A stretch of DNA of 64,000 nucleotides from Filimonas effusa (GCF_004118675.1 NZ_SDHZ01000001.1:2046001-2110000); one strand, 5' to 3'. Positions 28,024 through 37,495 are shown, counted from the first letter of the stretch. Numbers and translations: made by a program. The notes: generated by a model not told the origin, from the letters alone.

Positions 28024-28070
28024 TTCGTTAAATCGTTTGTGATACTTCCGTTTTATATTCCAAATAGGTT

Positions 28071-28078
28071 TAACTTTG
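28071..28078 (+). promoter_or_regulatory. panD -7 element, leaderless arrangement
   Basis: TAACTTTG ends only 7 nt before ATG 28086, so transcription would start essentially at the start codon. No TTG lies at 17-23 nt upstream (the nearest is 31 nt away), so the -33 half is unclear. Confidence 0.5.
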
Positions 28079-28085
28079 CGCCGCC

Positions 28086-28430
28086 ATGCAAATAGAAGTA
28101 TTAAAATCGAAGGTTCACCGTGCGGTGCTGACAGAAGCCAACCTCAATTATGTAGGCAGTCTTACTTTGGATGAAGACCTGATGGATGCTGCCAACATGA
28201 TTGAGAATGAGAAGATACAAGTAGTTAACGTCAACAACGGCGAACGCATAGAAACTTACCTGATCAAAGGTAAACGCGGAAGCGGTACCGCCTGTCTCAA
28301 TGGTCCGGCTGCACGTAAAGGCGCTGTAGGTGATATTATCATTGTGATATCTTACGCTACTATGGATTTTGAAGAAGCCAAAACATTTAAACCCTCTATC
28401 GTATTTCCTAAGGAAGGCAATAAGTTATAA
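28086..28430 (+). CDS. panD: aspartate 1-decarboxylase proenzyme
   Basis: A 114-aa pyruvoyl-dependent enzyme producing beta-alanine for pantothenate. The self-cleavage site G24-S25 lies in [10 protein letters not shown], which yields the N-terminal pyruvoyl group. R54-equivalent and LNGPAARKG sequences are present. Length is typical. No PanM/PanZ-like maturation factor is nearby, as expected outside gammaproteobacteria. Confidence 0.96.
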   Translation: MQIEVLKSKVHRAVLTEANLNYVGSLTLDEDLMDAANMIENEKIQVVNVNNGERIETYLIKGKRGSGTACLNGPAARKGAVGDIIIVISYATMDFEEAKTFKPSIVFPKEGNKL

Positions 28431-28461
28431 TTTGTCTATCTTGCTGTAAATCCCGTGCAGC

Positions 28462-29475
28462 ATGAAGCGAGCGCTTTTGTATCTCTTGAAATACCTGGTA
28501 GGATTTGGTATAGCAGGTCTGCTGATCTGGCTATCATTCCGTCAGCTATCGGATCAGGATCTTACTGACATTAAAGAGGCGTTACTGCGCGCGCGGTTCT
28601 GGCTGCTTCTTCCTGTTTTCCTTATCCTGTTCCTTAGCCATTGGTTCAGAGCCCGCCGTTGGCGGCAACTGATCACTCCCCTGGGCTATAAACCCTCAGT
28701 TGCACAACTGTTATGCAGCCTGTTTATCGGCTACATTGGCAACCAGCTAGTACCCCGCGCCGGAGAAATCATCCGTTGCACTACCGTAGCCAGGACCAGC
28801 AAAGTTCCCGCAGAAAAGGTAATAGGAACAATGGTGGCAGAACGTGCATTCGATGTGGTATGCCTGGCTGTTATTACTACTGCTACATTCTTTATAGAAT
28901 ATAAATACATTGAATCCTATTTCAGGGATATTACCCGGACCGCTGGAGAAGGCATCGCCGGCGGCAGACACTGGTGGCTGTTGCTGATAGCAGCCCTGGT
29001 GGTCATCGCAGCAATATGGCTTATAAGAAAAGGACGCAAGCTGAAATGGGTCCAGTTCCTTACAAGGGTCTGGCGAGGCTTGCTCGAAGGCCTCTCCAGC
29101 ATCAACAAGGTAGAGAATAAACCCTTATTTCTTTTAAATACTGTGCTCATCTGGGTTTGTTATATATTATCCACATGGCTCGGTTGTTTTGCGCTCGCCG
29201 AAACGGAACACCTGCCTGTAACAACAGCTGTGGCAATGCTCGTATCCGGTACTTTTGGCATCATTATCGCCCCAGGAGGTTTGGGGGCCTATCCCGCAGC
29301 CATCCAAAAAACGCTCGAATTATACGGTCTCAGCGGAACCATAGGCCTGGCGGCTGGCTGGATCTTATGGCTGGCCCAGTTCTTTTTTACCATTATTTTT
29401 GGGCTCGGCGCATATTTACTTATTAATTATTTTAAACAACCGTTACATGAAAAACAAAGCGTTCATTCCATCTAA
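28462..29475 (+). CDS. flippase-like/LPG-synthase transmembrane-domain protein
   Basis: A 337-aa polytopic membrane protein with about eight helices. It matches the UPF0104/lysylphosphatidylglycerol synthase transmembrane family: SHWFRARRWRQLITPLGY, YIGNQLVPRAGEIIRC, EKVIGTMVAERAFDVVCL and IIIAPGGLGAYPAAIQKTLELYG. Members are thought to move or flip lipids; the catalytic aminoacyl-transferase domain is absent. Its end overlaps the next gene by 29 nt. The neighbouring heptose adenylyltransferase hints at envelope glycolipid assembly (inference). Confidence 0.88.
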   Translation: MKRALLYLLKYLVGFGIAGLLIWLSFRQLSDQDLTDIKEALLRARFWLLLPVFLILFLSHWFRARRWRQLITPLGYKPSVAQLLCSLFIGYIGNQLVPRAGEIIRCTTVARTSKVPAEKVIGTMVAERAFDVVCLAVITTATFFIEYKYIESYFRDITRTAGEGIAGGRHWWLLLIAALVVIAAIWLIRKGRKLKWVQFLTRVWRGLLEGLSSINKVENKPLFLLNTVLIWVCYILSTWLGCFALAETEHLPVTTAVAMLVSGTFGIIIAPGGLGAYPAAIQKTLELYGLSGTIGLAAGWILWLAQFFFTIIFGLGAYLLINYFKQPLHEKQSVHSI

Positions 29476-29935
29476 AATTATGACGTTGGCACAGCTCGGC
29501 CATACTATGGCAGGATGGAGATTGCTTGATAAAAAAATCGCCTTTACCAACGGTTGCTTCGATATCCTGCACGAAGGCCATATTGCATCATTATCACAAG
29601 CCGCTTCTGAAGCCGACTACCTTATAGTAGGCTTAAACAGCGATGCCAGCACTAAACGTCTGAAGGGAGAAAGCCGGCCGGTGAACAAAGAACAAAGCCG
29701 TGCATTGTTACTGGCATCACTGGTATTGGTTGATGCCGTGGTCATCTTCGAAGAAGATACTCCCCTATCGCTTATTACCACCATCTTGCCCGATGTTCTT
29801 GTCAAAGGTGGCGACTATACCGTTGAACAGATAGCCGGCTCAAAAGAAGTGCTCGCCAATGGCGGCCGTGTAGTGATAAACCCCATAGTACCTGGCTTTT
29901 CTACAACCGGCATCATCGAAGCACTGAAGAAATAA
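29447..29935 (+). CDS. rfaE2: D-glycero-beta-D-manno-heptose 1-phosphate adenylyltransferase
   Basis: 162 aa from ATG 29447, which retains the family's N-terminal PSKIMTLAQLGH...W segment; ATG 29480, just after the upstream stop, is an alternative. It contains the nucleotidyltransferase HxGH-type motif (FTNGCFDILHEGHI), GLNSDASTKRLKG and VKGGDYTVEQIAG, as in the C-terminal half of HldE. It activates heptose 1-phosphate to ADP-heptose for LPS-type glycans. The kinase half (RfaE1) is not present, the usual split form in Bacteroidota. Confidence 0.92.
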   Translation: MKNKAFIPSKIMTLAQLGHTMAGWRLLDKKIAFTNGCFDILHEGHIASLSQAASEADYLIVGLNSDASTKRLKGESRPVNKEQSRALLLASLVLVDAVVIFEEDTPLSLITTILPDVLVKGGDYTVEQIAGSKEVLANGGRVVINPIVPGFSTTGIIEALKK

Positions 29936-29988
29936 ACTTAACATTAAAGAACTCTCCCCTTACTTATTTTAGCAATATAGAAGACCTT

Positions 29989-32076
29989 ATGAGTAAGAAA
30001 CATTTGTTAGCGAGAGATATCAGCTGGTTAAGCTTTAACGCAAGGGTTTTACAGGAGGCCGGTGACCCTACTGTGCCGTTAAAACAAAGGATACGGTTCC
30101 TGGGCATCCATTCTAATAATATGGATGAGTTCTTTCGTGTACGGGTAGCTACGCTGAGAAGGATGATTGAACTTGGTGGCAAAAAAGGTAATATGCACCT
30201 GGAAGAAAATCCGCAATCTATACTCGACCAGATCCAGGTAATCGTTTTGCAACAACAAAACGAGTTCAACCGTATATGGGACGACATACAGCGTGAAATG
30301 GCAAAGGAAAAGGTTTATCTCATAAGCGAAGCCCAGCTGACCCAGGAACAACGGACGTTTGTAACCCGCTTTTTCGACGAAGAAGTACGCTCCAATATTA
30401 TTCCGCTTTTGATAGAAAGCCTGCCGCAGATGCCTTATCTCAGAGATAAAAGCATTTACCTGGGCGTTGTTATGCGTAAGTCCTCCTCCGCATACGATCA
30501 GAAATATGCCCTGATTGAAGTGCCCGCCAAAGCTGTAGGCCGCTTTATAAAGCTGCCCTCTCCGGAAGGCGAAAGCCATATTATTCTGCTGGAAGATGTC
30601 ATACGCGTTAACCTCCCCATTATATTCTCTTATTTCGGCTACGATCATTTTGATGCACATGTGTTTAAGGTCACCAAAGATGCTGAGATCGACATAGACA
30701 ATGATATCACCACTTCTTTTGTTCAGAAAATAGAACGCGGACTGCGTAACAGACGCAAAGGCAAACCGGTGCGCTTCCTGTACGACAAGGAAATGGATGC
30801 AGGTATCCTGGAATATCTTATGCGGCGATTGAACCTTTCCAGGAAAGACAATATCATTCCCGGAGGCCGCATTCATAATTTCAGACATTTTATGGACTTT
30901 CCCGATGTATTCCCTTCCCATAAAAACGACCGTACGCCTTTTACGCATCCGAAATTGCAGCGCACCTTACGTGTAACAGATGTAGTATTGAAAGAAGATG
31001 TCATGCTTCATTTCCCTTATCATTCTTTCAACTCCATTATAGACCTCTTGCGTGAAGCGGCTATGGACCCTGAAGTGAATACCATCAAGATAACTGCTTA
31101 TCGTCTGGCCTCTAATTCCAAGGTAGTAAATGCACTTATTAATGCCGTAAGAAATGGTAAACAGGTAGTGGTTATGCTCGAACTAAGGGCACGTTTCGAT
31201 GAAGAGGCTAACCTCGAATGGAAAGAGGTACTGGAAGAAGAAGGCGTAAAAGTGCTCATGGGTGTGCCTAACACGAAAGTCCATGCCAAGCTCTGTATCA
31301 TCACCAAACGCAGTAACAACAAAACACTGCAATACGGCTTTGTTAGTACAGGTAACCTTAACGAAAAAACAGCAAGGGTATATGCCGATCACTGCCTGCT
31401 TACCAGCAACCGCAGTGTTATGGCCGATATTAACCGCATCTTTAAGTATCTCGAAAACCCCAGAACAGCTTCTCAGTACATCAACGCCTGCAAAACACTA
31501 CTGGTTTGCCCGGTACATATGCGTAAGAAGCTCATAGCACTTATCGACAATGAGATCAAGCTGGCGAAAGCAGGTAAAACTGCCAAAATATATCTGAAAG
31601 TAAACGCACTGAGTGATGGCCTGATGATTCAGAAGCTATATGAAGCAATAAACGCCGGTGTTCAGGTGAATATGGTGATAAGAGGCATTTTCTCCGCCCG
31701 GATAGAGCCTAAAAAGCTCCGGAAGAATGTAAAAGCCATCAGTATTATCGACGAATACCTGGAACATGCCCGTGTGATCATCTTCCATAACGGAGGAAAG
31801 GAAAAATACTTTATTTCTTCAGCAGACTGGATGGTACGAAACCTCGATCACCGCGTAGAAGCAGCTGTCCCCATTTCCGACAAAGCACTTCAGAAAGAAA
31901 TTAAAGATATTTTGAATATCCAGTTCGCAGACAATGTAAAGGCCCGTTTATTAGACGATACACAGTCAAATCGCTACGTAAATACAGAAGATAAAAAGAA
32001 GATTCGTTCACAAATAGAAACGTATCAATACCTTTATCAAAAAACAAGAGCGCAGAGTGAAATTAGCCGCCATTGA
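29989..32076 (+). CDS. ppk1: polyphosphate kinase 1
   Basis: A 695-aa phospholipase-D-fold enzyme that polymerises ATP gamma-phosphate into polyphosphate. The N-terminal domain starts LARDISWLSFNARVLQEA. The head domain follows, then FPYHSFNSIIDLLREAA. The two catalytic histidine regions are NTKVHAKLC and NLDHRVE, with GVPNTK and GFVSTGNLNEKTA nearby. Membrane- or inclusion-associated in other bacteria. The last 20 nt overlap the exopolyphosphatase gene, so synthesis and breakdown enzymes are made together. Confidence 0.96.
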   Translation: MSKKHLLARDISWLSFNARVLQEAGDPTVPLKQRIRFLGIHSNNMDEFFRVRVATLRRMIELGGKKGNMHLEENPQSILDQIQVIVLQQQNEFNRIWDDIQREMAKEKVYLISEAQLTQEQRTFVTRFFDEEVRSNIIPLLIESLPQMPYLRDKSIYLGVVMRKSSSAYDQKYALIEVPAKAVGRFIKLPSPEGESHIILLEDVIRVNLPIIFSYFGYDHFDAHVFKVTKDAEIDIDNDITTSFVQKIERGLRNRRKGKPVRFLYDKEMDAGILEYLMRRLNLSRKDNIIPGGRIHNFRHFMDFPDVFPSHKNDRTPFTHPKLQRTLRVTDVVLKEDVMLHFPYHSFNSIIDLLREAAMDPEVNTIKITAYRLASNSKVVNALINAVRNGKQVVVMLELRARFDEEANLEWKEVLEEEGVKVLMGVPNTKVHAKLCIITKRSNNKTLQYGFVSTGNLNEKTARVYADHCLLTSNRSVMADINRIFKYLENPRTASQYINACKTLLVCPVHMRKKLIALIDNEIKLAKAGKTAKIYLKVNALSDGLMIQKLYEAINAGVQVNMVIRGIFSARIEPKKLRKNVKAISIIDEYLEHARVIIFHNGGKEKYFISSADWMVRNLDHRVEAAVPISDKALQKEIKDILNIQFADNVKARLLDDTQSNRYVNTEDKKKIRSQIETYQYLYQKTRAQSEISRH

Positions 32077-32938
32077 TATAGGAAGTAATGCTGCCCGGCT
32101 ACTGATAGTAGAAGCGGTAGAAAATAATGCAGGGGAGATTCAATTTAACAAACTGAACCTGGTAAGGGTTCCATTGAGGCTTGGTTTTGACGTCTTCGAA
32201 AAGGGAGAGATCAGCAAACCTAAAGTGGGTATGCTCATTCAAACGATGAAAGCATACGGCCATCTGCTGAATGTTTACGGCGTACAACATATAAAAGCAT
32301 GCGCAACAAGCGCTATGCGTGATGCCAAAAACAGTGCGGATATCATTAGAAAAGTGAAGCTGGAAACCGGAATTGCTATACAGATCATCTCCGGTGATGA
32401 AGAAGCTTCCTTTATCTATGAAAATCATATCGCGGAAAACCTCGACAAACAGCACTCTTACCTGTATATCGATGTGGGAGGCGGTAGTACAGAGCTTACT
32501 TTTTTTAGCGATGGACGTCTTAAATACAAAGAATCGTTTAACATAGGCACTATCCGCATGCTCAAAAACCAGGTTGAAGAAAAACAATGGCATGAGCTGC
32601 GCGATCACTTGAAATACAATACCGTAAGCCGCTGGCCCATGATAGCCATCGGCTCCGGAGGTAATATCAACAAAGTCTTCTCTCTCAGTAAGAAAAAAGA
32701 AGGAAAACCTTTGTCGCTAGACCTCCTGAAGGATTATTATAAAGAACTGTCAAGCGTTTCACTGAACGAACGGATGCGCTTGTACAAGCTGAGAGAAGAC
32801 CGGGCAGATGTGATCGTTCCCGCATTGCAGATTTATATCAATGTGATGCGTTGGACTTCAATAAACGAGATCTATGTTCCTAAAATAGGACTGGCCGACG
32901 GTCTGATACAAATATTGTACGACGAGGTGCAATCATAA
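32057..32938 (+). CDS. ppx: Ppx/GppA exopolyphosphatase
   Basis: 293 aa from GTG 32057, overlapping ppk1 by 20 nt. An actin-like ASKHA phosphatase: DIGSNAARLLI (residues 6-16), CATSAMRDAKN, ISGDEEA, YIDVGGGSTELTFF and GSGGNINKVF. It releases phosphate from polyphosphate or pppGpp. It is the short, two-domain form without the C-terminal HD region of E. coli Ppx. Confidence 0.94.
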   Translation: MKLAAIDIGSNAARLLIVEAVENNAGEIQFNKLNLVRVPLRLGFDVFEKGEISKPKVGMLIQTMKAYGHLLNVYGVQHIKACATSAMRDAKNSADIIRKVKLETGIAIQIISGDEEASFIYENHIAENLDKQHSYLYIDVGGGSTELTFFSDGRLKYKESFNIGTIRMLKNQVEEKQWHELRDHLKYNTVSRWPMIAIGSGGNINKVFSLSKKKEGKPLSLDLLKDYYKELSSVSLNERMRLYKLREDRADVIVPALQIYINVMRWTSINEIYVPKIGLADGLIQILYDEVQS

Positions 32939-33035
32939 AAATGCCTACCTTGCAGCCGACATCCGGATATGCTTTATTCTAAAGAAGGGTCATATTCAGA
33001 TCTGTTGAATCATATTTGTTATAAATCCTATTCAG

Positions 33036-33851
33036 ATGTCTGTGAATAAAGAGATCAGGCGTGTTACAACACACAGCCTGCAGAAAATGAAAGCCGCCGG
33101 CGAAAGGATCTCCATGTTAACGGCTTATGATTACTCCTTTGCCACTTTATTGGATCAGGCTGGCGTTGATGTATTACTGGTAGGCGACAGCGCCAGTAAT
33201 GTAATGGCCGGTCATGAAACAACCCTGCCTATTACACTCGACCAGATGATCTACCACGCCTCTTCAGTGATCAGGGGAGCCCAGCGCTCTATGGTCATCG
33301 TAGACCTGCCTTTTGGCTCTTACCAGTCGAATTCCGATATAGCATTGGCATCCGCCATTCGCATCATGAAAGAAACAGGCGCTCATGGCCTGAAAGTGGA
33401 AGGTGGTGAAGAAATCATAGACAGTGTAAAAAAGATTGTAGCCGCCGGTATACCCGTAATGGGGCACCTTGGCTTAACCCCCCAGAGCATTTACCAGTTC
33501 GGTACTTACAATGTACGCGCTAAAGAAGAGGCCGAAGCCGCCAAACTGAAAAAAGATGCCTTGTTGCTGCAGGAAGCAGGTTGCTTTGGCGTGGTGCTCG
33601 AAAAAATACCTGCTGCGCTCGCCAAAGAAGTAACAGAAAGCCTTCGTATGCCAACCATAGGCATCGGCGCAGGCGGCTATTGCGATGGCCAGGTATTGGT
33701 AATGCACGACATGCTGGGCATTAATGCCAGCTTTAAACCGCGTTTTTTACGTCAGTACCTGAATATGGCCACCCAGGTCACTGAAGCTGTTCAGCAATAC
33801 GTAAAAGACGTAAAATCAGGCGATTTCCCGAACGAAAAAGAGTCATATTAG
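33036..33851 (+). CDS. panB: 3-methyl-2-oxobutanoate hydroxymethyltransferase
   Basis: A 271-aa TIM-barrel enzyme making ketopantoate from 2-oxoisovalerate and methylene-tetrahydrofolate, the first step toward pantothenate. Signatures: [55 protein letters not shown]-like [18 protein letters not shown] and [15 protein letters not shown]. panE is not present in the window. It follows ppx by 97 nt on the same strand. Confidence 0.96.
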   Translation: MSVNKEIRRVTTHSLQKMKAAGERISMLTAYDYSFATLLDQAGVDVLLVGDSASNVMAGHETTLPITLDQMIYHASSVIRGAQRSMVIVDLPFGSYQSNSDIALASAIRIMKETGAHGLKVEGGEEIIDSVKKIVAAGIPVMGHLGLTPQSIYQFGTYNVRAKEEAEAAKLKKDALLLQEAGCFGVVLEKIPAALAKEVTESLRMPTIGIGAGGYCDGQVLVMHDMLGINASFKPRFLRQYLNMATQVTEAVQQYVKDVKSGDFPNEKESY

Positions 33852-33896
33852 CCAAAAGCTACCGATAAAATAGCCGGCATTGTCTAAAATAGGGCA

Positions 33897-33924
33897 TTGC
33901 CGGCTATTAAACTGTTTAAGTTTG
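33897..33924 (+). promoter_or_regulatory. promoter of the first LytS/LytTR operon
   Basis: TTG (33897-33899), a 17-nt spacer and TAAGTTTG (33917-33924). The TTG would be the start codon of the longest frame, but the promoter reading makes it the -33 element, moving the start codon downstream. Confidence 0.7.
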
Positions 33925-33945
33925 CAAACAAACTTAAACAGTTTA
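33908..33945. promoter_or_regulatory. perfect 17-bp inverted repeat at the promoter, putative operator
   Basis: TAAACTGTTTAAGTTTG, a CAAA loop, then CAAACTTAAACAGTTTA: perfect over 17 bp. The left arm contains the -7 box and the right arm spans the predicted start of transcription. No T run follows, so terminator use is unlikely on the plus strand. Confidence 0.7.
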
Positions 33946-33947
33946 CA

Positions 33948-35018
33948 TTGGGATTACGACAAAAAAACTTTGCGGCTCAGATCATTCTGAATATCGCAGC
34001 ATGGGCTATCTTCTTCATGCTGCCCTTTGTTTTCCTGCCATTCAGCCCACGTACCACCCCCTTGCAGAGCAACCGCTTTATTTCCCTGCTCATCACCTCA
34101 AACGTTATTCTTATCACTTTTTACTACCTCAACCGGTGGTGGCTGATTCCCCGTTTACTTGCTCAGAAAAAAACATTTCTTTATATCCTCACCATCGTAT
34201 TGTATCTGCTGTTTTACATGGCAGTGTTGTATTTCGTATTTGTGCTTTCCGATGAAACCAAACAGTATATCCAGGCTCAACTACTAAAAAATCCTAAGTA
34301 TAAACCACAGTCGGTACGTTTCTGGACAGGCTTCTGGGCCGGGCCGCTTTCACTGTTTATGCTGGCCTTTCTTTTCAGTAGCAGCTCTAAAGTAATAGCA
34401 CAATGGTTTCTTGCCGAAGAAACAAGGCAGGAGATTTCGAAACAACAATTACAAACAGAGCTGTCGTTACTGAAATCACAGGTAAATCCACATTTCCTGT
34501 TCAATACGCTCAATAGCATTTACTCTCTGGCCGTTACCAATAGCGATAAAACACCTGATGCGGTAATTAAGCTATCGCGCATCATGCGCTACACACTCGA
34601 AGAATCGCAGAACGATGAAGTACCATTGAATAATGAACTGGAATTCATCCGGAGTTATATCGATCTTCAGCAGATGCGCCTGACCAATATGGTCTCCATC
34701 AGCTTTACAACAGAAGGCCCTACGGATGGCGTGATCATCGCTCCTCTCCTGTTTATTCCTTTCATTGAAAACGCGTTCAAATACGGTATCAGCACTCATC
34801 ATCCTTCAGCCATCAGCATACATATCCAGGTAGTAAATGGACATGTTATTTTCACATGCGTGAACGACAGGGTGCCCGTAGCAGTAAAACATGAAAGCAC
34901 CGGTACCGGCATCATCAATACACGACGCCGGCTGGAACTCCTATACCCTATGAAGCATATTTTAACCATCGAGGATAACAACAATCAATATAAAGTATTA
35001 CTGACCATAAACTTGTAG
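33948..35018 (+). CDS. LytS-type sensor histidine kinase
   Basis: About 356 aa from TTG 33948, the first usable start after the promoter; ATG 34017 is an alternative. Four membrane helices lie in the first 165 residues. A short coiled linker follows, then the His_kinase domain with the phospho-acceptor His in LKSQVNPHFLFNTLNSIYS and RLSRIMRYTLEES-like KLSRIMRYTLEES. The ATPase part has IPFIENAFKYGI (N box) and GTGIINTRRRLELLYP (G box). It has no obvious sensory domain outside the membrane segments. The response regulator gene starts 3 nt after the stop. Confidence 0.88.
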   Translation: MGLRQKNFAAQIILNIAAWAIFFMLPFVFLPFSPRTTPLQSNRFISLLITSNVILITFYYLNRWWLIPRLLAQKKTFLYILTIVLYLLFYMAVLYFVFVLSDETKQYIQAQLLKNPKYKPQSVRFWTGFWAGPLSLFMLAFLFSSSSKVIAQWFLAEETRQEISKQQLQTELSLLKSQVNPHFLFNTLNSIYSLAVTNSDKTPDAVIKLSRIMRYTLEESQNDEVPLNNELEFIRSYIDLQQMRLTNMVSISFTTEGPTDGVIIAPLLFIPFIENAFKYGISTHHPSAISIHIQVVNGHVIFTCVNDRVPVAVKHESTGTGIINTRRRLELLYPMKHILTIEDNNNQYKVLLTINL

Positions 35019-35021
35019 TCT

Positions 35022-35717
35022 ATGAACTGTGTAGCAATTGATGATGAACCATTGGCACTGCAGCTTGTACAGGGATACGCCGCTAAAACAGGAGAACTTA
35101 ATATTGTTACCACCTTTACGGATGCGGTAAAAGCTAAAGAGTACCTCCAGCAAAACGAAATAGACCTCCTTTTCCTTGATATCCAGATGCCCGATATCAA
35201 CGGCATGGAACTCTTTAGCAGCCTGGAAAATAAGCCGCTTGTCATTTTTACAACAGCTTTCGGCCAGTACGCAGCAGAAGGTTTTAACCTCGACGCAGTA
35301 GACTACCTGGTGAAACCATTTGATTATGAACGCTTTCTGAAAGCTGTAACAAAAGCCCGGGAATTGATAGAATACCGCCAGAACCGGGAGATAAATGAAG
35401 GCTACTTATTCGTAAAGCATAATTACCAATGGAATAAGATCTATTTTAAAGACATTGATCTCATCGAGGCGCTGGACGATTATATTAAAATTTATATTTC
35501 GCCCAAACCAATATTGGTGCATATGAGTATGAAAGCCGTTTCTGAAAAACTGCCGGCTTCCAAATTTGTACGGGTTCACCGCTCTTACATCGTACCGGTG
35601 GAAAAAGTAGACGGCTGGAATAAAAACTCTATCCGTATAGCCGAAAAAACCATTCCGGTAAGCTATACTTACCAGAAACAGGTGCAGGAAATCCTGCAAA
35701 AAAGAATGGAAAGCTGA
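35022..35717 (+). CDS. LytTR response regulator
   Basis: A 231-aa cytosolic two-component regulator. The receiver domain occupies residues about 1-120: DDE (7-9), phospho-acceptor D53 (LFLDIQMPD), T-T near 79 and K near 102 (LVKPF). The LytTR DNA-binding domain follows (about 135-230: FVKHNYQWNKIYFKDIDLIEALDDYIKIY, then KFVRVHRSYIVPVEKV). It is the partner of the LytS-type kinase 3 nt upstream. Targets are unknown; the palindrome at its own promoter is a candidate site. Confidence 0.93.
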   Translation: MNCVAIDDEPLALQLVQGYAAKTGELNIVTTFTDAVKAKEYLQQNEIDLLFLDIQMPDINGMELFSSLENKPLVIFTTAFGQYAAEGFNLDAVDYLVKPFDYERFLKAVTKARELIEYRQNREINEGYLFVKHNYQWNKIYFKDIDLIEALDDYIKIYISPKPILVHMSMKAVSEKLPASKFVRVHRSYIVPVEKVDGWNKNSIRIAEKTIPVSYTYQKQVQEILQKRMES

Positions 35718-35804
35718 TTTTTTTCTAATGATTTCCTAAATTGAGCAGCTGAGGGAACGATTATAGTGCCGATTTCCGAATTTGCAAGGAGTTTTTTGCG
35801 TAGC

Positions 35805-37490
35805 ATGCCAAACTGTAGACCTTTTATATTATTCCTTCTTCTGTCGACAACCGTTTTTAGTGGTTACGCACAGTCCTCTCTCAAAGGTTGGCACCTTAAA
35901 GACCTTAAGAAAGACAGCTTCAACGGCATCAGCCTCAGTGAAACTTACGAATTCCTGAAAGACAAAAAAAGTTATACCGTAATAGTAGCAGTAATAGATT
36001 CCGGTGTAGATACTACCCATGAAGACCTAAAAAACATTCTTTGGCGTAACCCCGGCGAAATACCGGGCAATGGTATTGACGATGATAAAAACGGCTATAT
36101 TGATGACATCTATGGGTGGAATTTCCTGGGAAACAGGAATGGAGAGAATTTAAGGAAAGCCTCGGATGAAAAAACCAGGCTATACCATCGGTATAAAGCA
36201 CTGTTTGCAGGCAAAGGCTTGCAGGAAGACAGTCTGCCATCCACAGAAAAAGCTTCTTATCAGCTATGGTCGAAGGTAGAACGTGAAATGCAGACCAATG
36301 CCGAGGAGCATGCAGAATTAATGTTTGTGGATGTAGCGCTTAAAACACTAAAGAAATACGACAAACTATTGCGCGAAGAAATGAAGCGTGATACATTTAC
36401 CAGCGAAGACCTTGAAAAATATCAGCCTGCCAACTCTGCCGGCCGCCAGGCGAAACTGGGATACCTCACTTCAACCAAAATGCTCGGATTCGATGGAGAT
36501 GAAAGCAATACTTCCATCCTGTCGCAACTTACTGAATATGCTTCTGTCAGGAAAGATGCAATGAGCTCTAAAGATATTGCCCCTCCTAATTATCGCGAAA
36601 CCATCATTAAAGACGATTATTATAATATCAATGACAAATACTATGGCAATGCCGATGTAATGGGCCCTAACCCTATGCATGGCACACATGTGACCGGCAT
36701 TATTGCCGCCCAGCGCGATAACGACCTGGGTATAGATGGCGTAGCAGATAACGTGAAGATCATGACCATACGCGCCATCCCCGATGGTGACGAATATGAT
36801 AAGGATGTGGCATTGGCTATAAAATACGCGGTGGATAATGGCGCCCGCGTTATTAATATGAGTTTTGGAAAGGCTTTCTCTCCTGAAAAAAAATGGGTAG
36901 ATGAAGCTGTTCAGTACGCTTCTCAAAAAGATGTACTGCTGGTACATGCTGCCGGTAATGAATCTGCCAATCTCGATGAGAAAGATAACTACCCCAATGC
37001 TAACCTGGAAGCATTTCAGAAAAGAGCCGATAATTTTATCAATGTAGGAGCCAGCAGCGATCCACGTATAGGCGACGGACGGCTGGTCGCCGATTTCAGC
37101 AACTTTGGAACAAAGAATGTAGATGTACTTGCACCAGGAGTTAAGATCTATTCTACCTTACCAGGCAAACATGACTACGGCTTTTTGAAGGGAACCAGTA
37201 TGGCATCTCCCGTTGTAACAGGCATAGCAGCATTAATACGATCTTATTATCCTGCCCTGTCGGCACGCCAGGTAAAATATGCCATCGAACAGTCGGCAGC
37301 GGCTTGTACCGATACTACCATAAAGGTTTTAAAGCCCGGCACCAAAGAACTTACCCCACTCAACAATATCTGTGAAACAGGAGGCGTTGTAAATGCGTTG
37401 CTGGCAATACAAATTGCTGCAACGCTACATCCCGAAGAAAAGCCTTTTGTTCCAAGGGAACCCTTTAAAAAATTGAAATCCTCAAAATAG
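35805..37490 (+). CDS. secreted subtilisin-like serine protease (S8)
   Basis: 561 aa from ATG 35805, which gives a clean signal peptide ending at GYAQ; a GTG at 35766 would add 13 residues. The catalytic triad is D65 (VIDSGVDTTHEDL), H292 (HGTHVTG) and S465 (GTSMASP), with oxyanion Asn in HAAGNES. About 225 residues separate Asp and His, far more than the roughly 30-40 in subtilisin. The insertion holds charged helices (EEHAELMFVDVALKTLKKYDK). No T9SS sorting domain or propeptide inhibitor is evident. It probably acts in the periplasm or outside. Confidence 0.9.
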   Translation: MPNCRPFILFLLLSTTVFSGYAQSSLKGWHLKDLKKDSFNGISLSETYEFLKDKKSYTVIVAVIDSGVDTTHEDLKNILWRNPGEIPGNGIDDDKNGYIDDIYGWNFLGNRNGENLRKASDEKTRLYHRYKALFAGKGLQEDSLPSTEKASYQLWSKVEREMQTNAEEHAELMFVDVALKTLKKYDKLLREEMKRDTFTSEDLEKYQPANSAGRQAKLGYLTSTKMLGFDGDESNTSILSQLTEYASVRKDAMSSKDIAPPNYRETIIKDDYYNINDKYYGNADVMGPNPMHGTHVTGIIAAQRDNDLGIDGVADNVKIMTIRAIPDGDEYDKDVALAIKYAVDNGARVINMSFGKAFSPEKKWVDEAVQYASQKDVLLVHAAGNESANLDEKDNYPNANLEAFQKRADNFINVGASSDPRIGDGRLVADFSNFGTKNVDVLAPGVKIYSTLPGKHDYGFLKGTSMASPVVTGIAALIRSYYPALSARQVKYAIEQSAAACTDTTIKVLKPGTKELTPLNNICETGGVVNALLAIQIAATLHPEEKPFVPREPFKKLKSSK

Positions 37491-37495
37491 ATCTT

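Noticed and set aside
33897-33947. TTG start giving a 373-residue LytS
   Set aside because: The TTG is the -33 element of a promoter (TTG-N17-TAAGTTTG) and the extra residues cover the palindrome.
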